A stretch of 64,000 nt of DNA from Pachyseris speciosa (taxonomy: Eukaryota; Cnidaria; Anthozoa; Scleractinia; Pachyseridae). The DNA is taken from contig JAEMWC010000105.1 of NCBI GenBank assembly GCA_016490735.1, positions 207,001-271,000 of the forward strand, written 5' to 3'. Under the pieces are notes generated by a model. The model did no database searches. It saw only the letters and a list, made by a program, of their open reading frames with translations, and had not been told where the DNA came from. Below are positions 47,152-55,935 of this stretch, in pieces. Positions within the stretch are counted from its first letter, which is position 1. Every line of letters starts with the position of its first letter. Both the position numbers and the translations under genes were made by a program.

Positions 47152-47864
47152 ATGGCGACGAAGTACCATCCGTTTCAGATTGCCTTGACAGGTGGCCAGA
47201 AACAAAGCCTGCGAAAGGCTCTTGCCTCGCGAACGGCCGTGACTTTGCGGGTCAAACCCGGACAAATTGAGCGTGGCGATACTCTTCTTTTGACTGCTAC
47301 CCAAATCAACCACACAAAAAAAGCAGCCAGCGAGGGGCGCGGCGCGGACATCACGATCAGTCAAACGCAAATTGCAAAAATTGCACAGAGTGGCGGTAAT
47401 CTTTTTTCGACGGTGTTCAGTCTGGCTCTCCCCCTTCTTGTGCCCGCTGCAAAATCCGCAGCCAAATCTTTGGCAGCTGCGGGGCTGAGTTTCGCCGCGG
47501 ATAAAGCTTTGAGGAAGATTTTCGGAAAGGGCTATGGACCAAGGGAAGTGGAACTTTACCGTTTGACGCAAATGTTGTCGCCAGACCAGAGAAAGGCGAT
47601 TGAAAGGCACTTGGTTGGGAAAGGAATGGTTCGCGGTGGAGGAAGTGCGCTGTATGGTGGGTTTCTGGGGATGCTGGCTTCCATCGGGTTCCCCTTGCTT
47701 TGTCCCTTGTGAAATGTTCCGTTGGGAAAGGAATGCAAGTGGGTCGGCCCCGTTCGAGACGCTCGTTGCCACAACTCCCCCCTCCACCACCGCCACAGAG
47801 TGGAAGAGGAAAAGGGAGAGGAATGCAGATTAATCCTCCGTGGTATCGCCTGCTGCCTGTTTGA
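47152..47864 (+). pseudogene. pX-like minor virion protein, one frameshift
   Basis: Begins MATKYHPFQIALTGGQKQSL, then VTLRVKPGQIERGDTLLLT, ISQTQIAKIAQSGG and a hydrophobic stretch FSTVFSLALPLLVPAAKSA. Near the end GGFLGMLASIGFPLL runs into a frameshift around 47690; the other frame gives GKGMQVGRPRSRRS and Pro-rich LPQLPPPPPP, ending NPPWYRLLPV at 47864. About 237 codons. The hydrophobic helix next to GG/GKG motifs resembles the adenovirus pX / adintovirus core-protein group cut by the viral protease. It sits between the capsid and protease genes, which supports a virion role. Confidence 0.7.
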
Positions 47865-47893
47865 GGCACTTGGAGAGATTGGGAGAAAAAAAA

Positions 47894-48332
47894 ATGAAAT
47901 TTAGGGATGTCCCGCTCTCGAACATTGATCTGAGCAATTGGTGCGAATATCTCGGCATCCCGATCCGAGGGATTTTCTCTCGAAACGAAGTCAAACCTCT
48001 GCACCATTCCCCTTGCATTTTAAACTTGGATGACTTTGGCAACACACTGGGTCGCTTGCTGGAAGGGAAAAGATTCGGAGTATTTCGACTCGTTTGGGCA
48101 GCACCCTCCGATGGAATGGGAAAAAGAGATGCTGAAAGTGGGGCACAAAACCTTTTTGCGCAACGAGGATCAAATCCAAGCAATCAACAGTGTGCGATGT
48201 GGGTACTATTGTCTTTTGTTTCTGAATGAGTGCAACAGGGGAACAGGCTACCAAGATATTCTCCGGATGTTTTCTTCGGATGTGCAGGAGAATGAGAAAG
48301 TTGTAAAAAATTATTTTGAGCATATAGCGTGA
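47894..48332 (+). pseudogene. PRO: Adenain-like cysteine protease, one frameshift
   Basis: From ATG 47894: MKFRDVPLSNIDLSNWCEYL, then GIPIRGIFSRNEV and SPCILNLDDFG. A frameshift near 48045 leads to THWVACWKGKDSEYFDSFGQ (catalytic His, then the Asp/Glu region) and SVRCGYYCLLFLNEC (catalytic Cys). It ends at 48332, overlapping the next ATG (TGATGG). About 145 codons, shorter than adenovirus protease but normal for Polintons. The enzyme would cleave capsid and core precursors during maturation. The catalytic His and Cys are present. Confidence 0.92.
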
Positions 48333-49235
48333 TGGTGGATGTCTATTGTGTGAGAGAGAAGCGAAAGACTCCGAATGTCCCTGGGTCACAAAAAGTGGTC
48401 AGCGAAAAATGGGCGAAGAATGCTGAAAGTGAAATGTGCAAGTTGTGGAATAACAAAAACGCGATTCTTGCCGAAGTCGGGAAACTAGCGGGGCTCTCTC
48501 TTGCAGAGAGCAATTCCCACCAAGATGGTAAAGGTATTGGCAAAGATATTGCTGGCACGGCAATGGATTTGTTTCTTCATCATGGGGTTCCGTATCTTGC
48601 AAAAAAGGAGTGGAAATGGGTCGGTACTATGCGTCAGAAGCAATGAGAGATTCCAAACTCCAAAGAAAGGCAATCGATTGGGCTGTGGAGAAGGGGCAAG
48701 CCCATGTTTCGAAAGGTTGGAAGCACCGTGTTGGACGAGCTTTCCACGAAGGTCTAGCCCAACATCCGCTACAAAACCGACAGCCCCGATCTCGACAATC
48801 CCACTGGAAATTCCCACCTCAAGGTGGGGGGGGGGGGGGGGGGGGGGGAGGGATTCCTGTTCCCATCCCATTCGCTGATTTCAAAAAACTATGGAGTGTT
48901 GTTTCTGACCCAAAACTTTTCAAAGGTCCTGAAGTTTCTGCAAAAGAGGGGAGAGCAATGGTCGCCGAATACAAACGCCAATATGCCGACTACAAGCGGC
49001 AGGGTGACTCCCGTAGCTATGGGTCTTGGATCAAATGGAAGGGTTACGGGAGAGGTATCGGGAGCTTGTTTGATCCCCGGTTTGTTTCACAAGGTGTGCT
49101 GGCTCCCAAGTTCGCAACTGACACAACGTTTTTGAAAGCTTTCGCCAAAGCGATCCCCCAACACCGCGGTTTCGCAGATGTTTTCAAGAAAACCCTGCGC
49201 AACTACTATGGGTCTGGTGTGGATGTTCATGCGTG
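48332..49235 (+). pseudogene. Zinc-motif minor virion protein, front part of the PLA2 gene
   Basis: Starts at 48332 with VDVYCVREKRKTPNVPGS. In a shifted frame from about 48400 comes KNGRRMLKVKCASCGITKT, a Cys-rich knuckle I recall as a conserved opening of Polinton virion proteins. The reading then changes frame again (DGKGIGKDIAGTAMDL; GVEMGRYYASEAMRDSKL) and again to VLDELSTKV, TAG at 48755, and NIRYKTDSPDLD. After a poly-G run (about 48826-48848) a long frame holds IPFADFKKLWSVV, SYGSWIKWKGYGRG and RNYYGSGVDVHA to 49234. At least four frameshifts. I think this and the PLA2 segment are one gene, but the part after the G run could be a separate one. Confidence 0.6.
48826..48848 (+). repeat. 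Poly-G run inside the PLA2 gene
   Basis: Twenty-odd consecutive G with a single A near the right end. Length is probably unstable and hard to sequence, so the local reading frame is not reliable. Confidence 0.85.
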
Positions 49236-49592
49236 ATTGGAAAACTACCCGCGCCAAAAGGTGGTTGGACCCTTCCTGGGCATAATTACACCGGACCTTA
49301 CAATCCCTTGCACCATCAACTGAGATTTGACCCTGAAACAGGTGAGATCTTGGAAATATTACAGAAGCCGACCGACGCAACGGATGCTATTGCGATGTAA
49401 CATGATGTGGATTACAGCGGTTGTGGACACCGGGCAAAAAATATGGTGAGGACGAAAAAAAAATGCAAACATGCTGCTGACAGGAAAATGGTTCGAGCTT
49501 TGGATGCTGTCCCATGGAAAGATAGACAGTAGGGGCATTCTTTGGCACGAAATCCAATCAACACGAAAGAGAAGTTGGGACTTGGGTTTTAA
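49236..49592 (+). pseudogene. Parvovirus-type phospholipase A2 domain
   Basis: A frame beginning IGKLPAPKGGWTLPGHNYTG, then PYNPLHHQL, matches the calcium-binding entry of the parvovirus VP1 PLA2 fold (GxxxPG.xYxGPxN). TDATDAIAM and, after an in-frame TAA at 49398, HDVDYSGCGHRAKN provide the catalytic His-Asp pair. KCKHAADRKMVRALDAVP follows, a TAG at 49530, and the end NTKEKLGLGF at 49590-49592. A frameshift at about 49235 joins it to the preceding frame. In parvoviruses this enzyme opens the endosomal membrane during entry; the same role for a Polinton virion is inference. It is convergent with the minus-strand gene on its right. Confidence 0.85.
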
Positions 49593-49599
49593 CACCCTT

Positions 49600-50172
49600 G
49601 ATTTTCTACCGTTTCTTTGATACTTTCTAACATTCGTCTTATCCCCCAAACATTCAATAAAAATTCCCAATCCAAACCAATATAATTTTGTTGTTGTTGT
49701 ATACAACACATTGAATGAGGTAGCCATAGAAGAAAAAATTTCGTCTAATTCACCAATCGCATCTTTCAAAATATCAAGTTTTCCTTTGAATGTTTTAAAA
49801 GGAAATCTTGAAGGTGCCCAACAATAGTTAAATTTAAATTTTTCCAAAAAAAGTTTGGTTTCCCTAACAAAATTTAAAAGTTCTGTAGAACAATATTCAA
49901 CTTCATTTCCAAAAATAAGTGGGGGGTTATAAGATGAAAAATGACAACTAACTGGTCACATGTTCCAACAATTTTTCAACCGCTTTTTGAAAACGAACGC
50001 GAGTATTTTCTTTTGCCATCGATATAACACAACATTTTCTTCTTTAAAACAATGCACTTTTACAAAAAATTTCATCAACCACACGCGTCATTTCTTTTTT
50101 CACCCCACAAACAATCGGATGCACAAATTCTTCTTGCAAAAAATGAAAAAGGATTACCAACGAAGCAATCAT
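49600..50172 (-). pseudogene. AT-rich unknown Polinton gene, disrupted
   Basis: Read from ATG 50172: MIASLVILFHFLQEEFVHPI, VVDEIFCKSALF, TAA at 50044, then MAKENTRVRFQKAVEKLLEH, TAG at 49948, and after a frameshift YNPPLIFGNEVEYCSTELL, KFNYCWAPSRFPFKTF and KDAIGELDEIFSSMATSFN. About 190 codons. The third codon positions are strongly A/T, unlike the G/C-richer capsid genes beside it, which suggests a different history. I recognise no domain. The exact C-terminus near 49600 is uncertain. Confidence 0.55.
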
Positions 50173-50220
50173 TGTTAATAAAAAGAACATTTATTCAATT
50201 GCGCGTGCGCAGAGGGTGTA

Positions 50221-50678
50221 TCAACACATAATCATCCCTTGCATCCATTCATCCCAGACGCACGCGGGAAGATCTTCTTTTCCAATCCAAGGTGGAGGTG
50301 GGGCGCCAGTTCGCAAGCAAATACCATCCTCGTTGCAGCCCGTGCATTTCGAAGACCAATCTTCATCGTCTTCATCCTCCTCCAAACTGCCCACAACAAT
50401 CCACTTGTCTTTATTGTTTGAGATGTCAAACTTTTGCACCACTAAGGTGGAGGGTTTTTCAAGGGTGGAGAGTTGCCTGCTCTCCGTCTGTGGGGTGGAA
50501 CGTAAAGTGGAACAGGGGGGCTTCTCTCTTCCTCCGCCAACATTCCGTGAAGCCTCCTTCTGCGTGGGGGTGGAACGGATGGACTCTCGCTCTCTTCGCC
50601 CTCCAACATCATTTGGTAAAGCCATTCAACAAACGGCTCTGTTGTCTCTGTTTGTTCCACCTTTCCAGTGGTTGCCAT
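50221..50678 (-). pseudogene. Right-terminal small gene sharing its N-terminus with PolB
   Basis: Starts inside the right terminal repeat at ATG 50678, MATTGKVEQTETTEPFVEWL, almost the same as the polymerase start. After the repeat ends the sequence is its own: HGMLAEEERSPPVPLYVPPH (Arg/Pro-rich), a frameshift near 50445, then FDISNNKDKWIVVGSLEEDE, WSSKCTGCNEDGICL and LPACVWDEWMQGMIMC, ending at 50221. About 152 codons. The Cys-x2-Cys-x5-Cys group and later Cys could bind zinc. Function unknown. Confidence 0.65.
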
Positions 50679-51044
50679 TCTCCTGTCTATATTTTCGCTG
50701 GAAAAAATTTCCGATTGGTTCATTGGTACCCCTTGTGTCTAATTGGGTGACACGATTATTCTTCATCCCCCTTTCTCTAATTGGGTGACTAGTCAATCTG
50801 GTTTCAAATTGGTTTGACTGGTTTTGGCTGGTTGAAAGTGGTAGTGGGTGGGGTTCCAAGTAGTATACTGGCGTCAACAGGAATACGGATTCGTAGTTAA
50901 GCAAATAAGACTCATTTTCCCATTTTAACCCGCTGAGGGACAACTTGGGTGGTGGGGAAGTTGTCACGCAGCGGGTTTAAATGGGAAAATGAGTCTTATT
51001 TGCTTAACTACGAATCCGTATTCGTTGGACACCAGTTTACTACT
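50557..51044 (-). repeat. Right Polinton terminal inverted repeat (~488 bp)
   Basis: Inverted partner of 29418-29905, with scattered differences (for example CCCATTTTAACC against CCCATTAAAACC, and AAACTGGTGTCC against ATACTGACGTC at the tip). It includes the start of the minus-strand terminal gene. Confidence 0.93.
50859..51044 (-). repeat. 186-bp terminal palindrome, right end
   Basis: AGTAGTATACTGG at 50859 is mirrored by CCAGTTTACTACT ending at 51044, with arms meeting at GGGTGGTGGGG (50937-50947). Same length as the left palindrome. Confidence 0.92.
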
Positions 51045-51050
51045 CTGCTG
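51045..51050 (+). repeat. Right target-site duplication (CTGCTG)
   Basis: Follows the right terminus TTTACTACT. Removing the element and one copy restores the array-unit context GCTCTGCTGTATG seen in every unit near 930-946. Confidence 0.92.
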
Positions 51051-51514
51051 TATGCTCTCGGTTCTCGCGCTCTTCAGGTCGAGTTGTGGTGGTTTTGGTT
51101 TGTTAAAAGACTCAATTAGGAACACACCCCGTCGTTCGGTTTTTGGAAAGTAACGTTTCTTCTCAGTTTACCGTTTTATACAGTCGAATAAGAGGTGAGT
51201 TGTGAAATCAAGTCCCAAAAATTGAAAACTGCTTCCCTTATCACTGTAACTCTAACTTCTATCAAGCGGCCACCTCTATTGAGCGGTCGCGGTCGCGGTC
51301 ACCCTTTAGTAAGTTCTATTCTCTTGACCGCGTCCCCGGACGAGGGACCCTCCTACAAAAATGCATGACGCGTTTTGCGTTTAGGGATTTTTTAAATTTC
51401 TCTTTTTATTCTGTCCAACATTGCAGGGAAATATTATGGATCGATCCCGAGGATCAGTAGAAGAGGTGGTACCTTTTAGGGTTGAATTTTATTTTCTTTG
51501 GGGTTGGGGGCTGC
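51051..51514 (+). repeat. Diverged array copy, unit positions ~945-1250, then deleted
   Basis: Continues the interrupted unit (TATGCTCTCGGTTCTCGCGC) to about 51400, with an extra AAACTGCTTCCCTTATC block absent from the recent units but present again near 53329. After GGTACCTTTTAGGG it jumps to unit position ~3275 at 51515, so about 2 kb is missing. No gene seen. Confidence 0.82.
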
Positions 51515-51950
51515 CGATTTGAAAGATGAATTTTTGCTCTAGATTTTTACGGCTTTCCGTGAGACCTTGATGTAGGGAAAGGCCACAGATCGACATGGTT
51601 GGTTGTTGTTTGGAATGCTTGGCTGAGTTGCTCGAGGCATGATTAACGCTAACCATTCGTTAAGATGTATCAAGACCTATTGGTTGTCATGGTATTTAAC
51701 CCGGGTTAGCGCTAACCATGCTTGGAGGAACTGGAGCCAGCTTTGCGACTGGTTTGGATGCGTATTTGTCACCTTTCTCAACATCAGGTGTTCTCGGAAT
51801 CGGTCGCCTAGTCGTCTTCCTGTTCGCCGATGCATAAATTTTTGCATAATGTACAAGTTATGCAGTAGATATCATCTGCGTAGGTACACGTGAAACGATC
51901 AGTCATCTTAACAGATCGCCTTGGGCCAGCCGTAATTAAATCTCTTTACG
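51515..51950 (-). pseudogene. GIY-YIG relic, diverged copy
   Basis: Matches the spacer part of the unit (GCCGATTTGAAAGATGAATT to GCCTTGGG) and carries a nearly full-length GGTTAGCGCTAACC MITE at about 51619-51737. The nuclease pieces are visible on the minus strand but broken. Confidence 0.65.
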
Positions 51951-51977
51951 GTGGTCAATTTACATTATCAACTTCAC

Positions 51978-52205
51978 TTAAGCAGCATCTGGGAGCTGGC
52001 AGCTCCCAGATGGCTTGTTAGCTCAGTCGGTAGAGCGCTGCACCGGTATCGAAGAGGCCGTGGGTTCGAATCCCGTACAAGCCTGAATTTTTTTCAGGCT
52101 TTATTTTCACTACTGCTTAAGTAGTGTTCATAACTGCGATGATCATTCACATATTCAATCATTAATCCGCAGTTCAAATATATGATTATCATATATTCAT
52201 TCTCA
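51978..52205 (+). mobile_element. tRNA-derived SINE, plus orientation
   Basis: Inserted in the unit's left inverted repeat with ATTATCAACT on both sides (51965 and 52208 area). Contains a perfect 25-bp palindrome ATCTGGGAGCTG-G-CAGCTCCCAGAT (51987-52011), a tRNA-like head (52012-52083) and a tail with GATGATCATTCACATATTC and AATCCGCAGTTCAAATATAT. Confidence 0.75.
52012..52083 (+). other. tRNA-like SINE head (not a functional tRNA)
   Basis: 72 nt: acceptor arms GGCTTGT/ACAAGCC pair fully, D-arm GCTCAGTCGGTAGAGC and TTCGAAT T-loop are present, so pol III A and B boxes exist. The anticodon stem (CTGCA against CGAAG) does not pair. Confidence 0.7.
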
Positions 52206-52784
52206 TTTATTATCAACTCCGTTGATATACCAAATTTTCGTGTTTGACTCCCCCACCGACGCGAATCCAAGTCTTAAATTGTCGGAAAATCATCTTAGCC
52301 ATAACTTTGTCCTGACACTGAGTACAGAGCCAGAAATTGTTCTAAGTGGTTTCTCCATACCTGCGGTTCAACTCCTTGGCTTTTTAATGTTATAAATGCA
52401 TGACGACGTGTTTTATTTTGTTGATGAAAACCAATGTTTAACTCTGGAATGTTTAAGGTAAATGCGTTTTCGCAAGACTTGAAAGTGCTAGAAGGGAATT
52501 AAGGGAAAAGACCCAAAGCTATATTTCACCATGGTTTCACTTTGTAACGGAGTTCAGAGAATATTGACTACCCGAGTAGCTATTAATTGCCAAGATCACG
52601 TTTAAACTCTAATACAAACAATGCCTGCGAGTCGCTGTTTTATTAAAAAAAAAAACTCAGTGTCGTTGTCCATTTTGTTATCGTCTGTGTCGCTGTCATA
52701 ATTTTATGTCACCGTTTCAGAAATTTACCCTAACAGGGCCTCAAGGATTGTGCGCCGGGAACACTACGGATACGTAAATTAATG

Positions 52785-52945
52785 AGGATGTGAATGATCA
52801 TCAGAGTTACTTAACACTACTCTTAAGCAGTAGTCCTGAAGGCTTGTACGGGATTCGAACCCATGACCTCTGTGATACCGGTGCAGTGCTCTACCAACTG
52901 AGCTAACAAGCCAGCTAGGGGCTGGTCATTTTGTTGGTTCGTAAT
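52785..52945 (-). mobile_element. tRNA-derived SINE, minus orientation
   Basis: Reverse-complement counterpart of the SINE at 51978. The tRNA-like part is 52841-52912 (on the minus strand GGCTTGTTAGCTCAGTTGG to ACAAGCC); CTACTGCTTAAGAG follows on the minus strand. The anticodon stem is again mismatched. The two SINEs form an inverted pair ~0.8 kb apart. Confidence 0.72.
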
Positions 52946-54644
52946 TCGTGAGTGATGGATAAATGACTGTGAATATATGAAAATTCATATATTCGCCCCG
53001 CTGCGCATAGGATTGAAGATGATCATTCACATCTTCATTCCTTAATCCGCGGTTCAAATATACGAATTTTCATACATTCACAGTAATTTGAACTAAATTA
53101 AATATTGAATCGAAAAGTTATTAGTTTTGTACCTTGCTCAGATGCTCTGCTGTATGTGCTCGGTTCTTGCGCTCTTCAGGTCGATTTGTGGTGGAACACT
53201 CAATTAGGAACACATCCCGTCGTTCGGGTTTTGTCTGTCTTCGTTCGAGTCAAGTTTCTTTTCAGTTTACAGTTATATACAGTGGACTCTATAAAAGGTG
53301 AGTTGTGAAATTAAGTGCCGAAAATTGAAAACTGCTTCCCTTAACTTCTATCAAGGGGCTACCTCTCTTGAGCGGACGCGATCACCTTTTACAAAGTTCT
53401 ATTGTCTTGACCTGTATTCAAGGTCACGTCCCCGGAAGAGGGAGTCTCCTCCTCTGTCCACTAATCGAGATTAGGTTGGAGGTTACTGATACTATTACAA
53501 TAAAAAAGAGAAGATTTACCTATGTGTCTTTATCTTCTTTGGTGGTTTTGGAAGGCATCTTTATTAGAATAAAGACAGTTTCTCTGTTAACTGTTCGATT
53601 TCAATACACAATCGCCTCAGGCGCGTTGGAAACGACATAACATCTCGAGTTTCAAGTATTGACTAGTAATGGCCACTTTTCATGTAGCCTCCCACGCAGT
53701 CAGCGTTTTTAGAGTAAGTCCGTAAATTTCCACAGGAAACGCAACATCTCTCACGATTTTCAATATGGCGTACTATCGTGTTGGCAACCTCAGCGTTAAA
53801 TTATCTGTTCACACACACAAAAAAGATATTCGGCCGTTTGCATGGGTATAGTGTCATTCTTCGTTCAGAACTACTGGAGTTATCTTCTCGCGAAAAATAT
53901 TTCGGCCCTTTGAAGTATCACGCTGCCAATTTTATTGAGTCAAAACAAATTTTCCGCCGGTCGAAAGCTTCCGAGTAAACTCATCGATTTTAAAAAACTC
54001 TCATACCAGACTGCTGGCATTCCATCAACAGCGCGGTGAGAAACCGTGCGCCGAAAAAGCGAAAAGAGACTGGGGAGAGGCAAGTCTTCTCTGTGTTGTT
54101 ACAGATATCTGCCAGCATTTATTTATGAATTTAGTTTCATTGTCAATGTTATTTTTCTGCCTTTTCTTACTCATTTCGTTTCTTATTGCTCGAAGACGGA
54201 AGTTTTGTAATGTTGCTCATAATTTCATAACCGTAACTAAATTGGCCGCAAGTAATGTGCGCCAAATTTGTCTGTCGAAACTGCTGACGTGCTTCTCTGG
54301 GATGAAACTGGCTTACATCACGTGACAGAGACATAGCTACGGATCCTTCTGTGCCCCAATATTGTTCTATTAGCAAGACAGATCGTGTTACCGGTAGGTA
54401 GAAAAAAGAAATACGTAACGGGGAGTGGTTGGGTTAGGAGTGAAAGGAGTGTCTTCCTTGGCAACGATCTTGCTTGGCAATTCTCACCTTGCTCTTCCTT
54501 CGTTCAGTCACGAACTGTCAAATGAAATCTATTTAATTTACGCACCTTTTTTGTAATTCTTCGGCTCATAACGTCATGCATTCGTGAGTCTATATTTTAT
54601 CGCAAACTCCTCTATATTAATCAGAACGCGACGTGTTTAGTCCC

Positions 54645-55110
54645 ATGATGACCAATATTGGCGTATTGGCCACTTTGTTAACGAGTAAGGGCCTGGGAAC
54701 GAATCCAAGCTTCATTGAAAATCAATGAAATTGAACTAAATCGATTCTCACATGAAAAGGTATCTGAAAATAAGCAGTTTCAGTAAGTTTGAGCATGTTT
54801 GGTTGAAACGCTGCCAGATAACATGCACTTAAAACTTGAAAAAATCCCATACAAATGTCTCGGAAAGTGCGTCTCTCTAATACAGTCTCTAATTTTCACA
54901 ATTTTCAAAGGCTTTTTTTCAGTTCCAATTCAACCGAACAGCATCAAAGTTGGTTAGATGACTGTGTTTTAGATGCTCTTTCATGCAGTGGAAACAATCT
55001 TTCCAATCGAGAAATTTTAAAACCTCATTCCCAGGCCCTTACTCGTTTAGAAAGTGGCTGATATTGGTCCAGGGTGACCCATATTGACTGATATCGGCAA
55101 AGATCACGGG
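54645..55110 (+). mobile_element. Inserted element with CCAATATTGG motifs
   Basis: Interrupts the diverged unit between TTTAGTCCCATGATGACC and GATCACGGGACATAAG. The ends TCCCATGAT and ATCACGGGA are roughly inverted. No coding capacity seen. Not present in the recent array units. Confidence 0.5.
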
Positions 55111-55199
55111 ACATAAGACAAATTGGTCACTTTGGACAATATAACACTGAAGTTGGTCAAATTAAGAAAAATTAATAAGGGTCGTAACTCGTTAGGCGT

Positions 55200-55400
55200 C
55201 AAAATAAACCAATATTGCAATATTGGCCAATATGTGTTAACCAGAAAACCATGCACCAGACTGCTCCTAGTGTCTAACTAAGCCAATATTGTCCCATGCG
55301 AATTCACATTGGCCGATTTTGGCCTGGGGAGAGCCATATCGGCCAAAATTGGTCGAGAGCGACCAATATCAGCCATGCAATATTGGCCCCTGGCACAAGA
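55200..55400 (+). repeat. Palindromic block of CCAATATTGGC-type motifs
   Basis: CAATATTGGCCAATA, GCCAATATTG, TTGGCCGATTTTGGCC, TATCGGCCAAAATTGG, GACCAATATCAGCC and CAATATTGGCCCC follow one another, giving strong self-complementarity. Related to the insertion just upstream. Confidence 0.55.
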
Positions 55401-55541
55401 CTGAATCCCGCTTAAAATTTTGTTTTTGCGCATTCCCAAAAGAAAGCCTGATTTTCCCTAACGAAACTTGCGTTATTGAAAAAAATAAATAAAAATAAAA
55501 AAAGGACAAGGTGACAAACTTTAAAGTAATTACTTAGATGA

Positions 55542-55935
55542 ATGAAGGAAAGTGTGAAGCATTATACAAACATTTTTCGAGTCCTTTCTTACAGCGTAAA
55601 AGTGGTAGGCAACGGGCACTTGCCCCCTGAGCTCTGCGGTCTCAAAAATAAAGTGAATAAGCCTACATACATGTCCATCATAGCGGATTTACGGGAGATT
55701 GATAGGTTTACTTTACCATTATACAAGTAAATAAAGGAAGGCTTGTCACTGACCTTGCCTACCAGCGTTGGGGATGCCAGTTGTTTTTATACCCTGACCA
55801 AAATACACAAGCCGACTCCCGTAAGGAGACGAATAACCAGGGTGCGACGGCCCTATAGAAAAGCTATCATGCTTTGTTGATAAATATAACATCCTTCAGC
55901 CGATAGCACAACAACAAAAGTCATGTTGCGAGGCT
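55542..55935 (+). pseudogene. Penelope-like reverse transcriptase fragment
   Basis: In shifting frames: CFYTLTKIHKPTPV near 55780, then CDGPIEKLSCFVDKYN and LQPIAQQQKS near 55840-55920. These follow the RT motif order of Penelope-like elements (KIHKP..., GCDGPTE, LQPIAQ). Stops are frequent and no catalytic YADD is present. It is separate from the GIY-YIG fragments elsewhere in the window. Confidence 0.7.

Larger units (their letters stand above)
29418..51044 (+). mobile_element. Polinton/Maverick (adintovirus-like) element, complete but inactivated
   Basis: A 21,627-bp element with AG-starting termini, ~488-bp terminal inverted repeats, a 6-bp target duplication, and the family's hallmark genes: protein-primed DNA polymerase B, retroviral-type integrase, FtsK/HerA-type packaging ATPase, adenain-like cysteine protease, double jelly-roll major capsid protein and penton. 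It also carries a collagen/tail-fibre-like fibre and a parvovirus-type phospholipase A2 domain. Only three genes appear uninterrupted (penton, the 90-residue protein and the small Cys-rich protein); the others carry stops, frameshifts or insertions. Two LINEs (35353-36150 and 38833-42525) are nested inside, so the insertion is not recent. Confidence 0.97.
51951..55200 (+). repeat. Diverged array copy, unit positions 1-~2440
   Basis: Starts CGGTGGTCAATTTACATTAT and follows the unit order (GTCTTAAATTGTCGG, GCCATAACTTTGTCCTG, ATGGATAAATGACTGTG, GATGCTCTGCTGTATGTG, TCATGTAGCCTCCCACG, TTTATGAATTTAGTTTC). Interrupted by SINEs (51978-52205 and ~52785-52945) and by a palindromic insertion near 54650-55110. 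It ends around 55200 at AACTCGTTAGGCGTC, the same point where copy 7 stops. Confidence 0.85.

Noticed and set aside
29784..49592. Alternative genetic code to explain in-frame stops in Polinton genes
   Set aside because: All three stop codons occur, frameshifts are equally frequent, and penton and other genes end normally.
52012..52083. Functional tRNA gene
   Set aside because: The anticodon stem does not pair and the head is followed by a SINE tail inside a target duplication.
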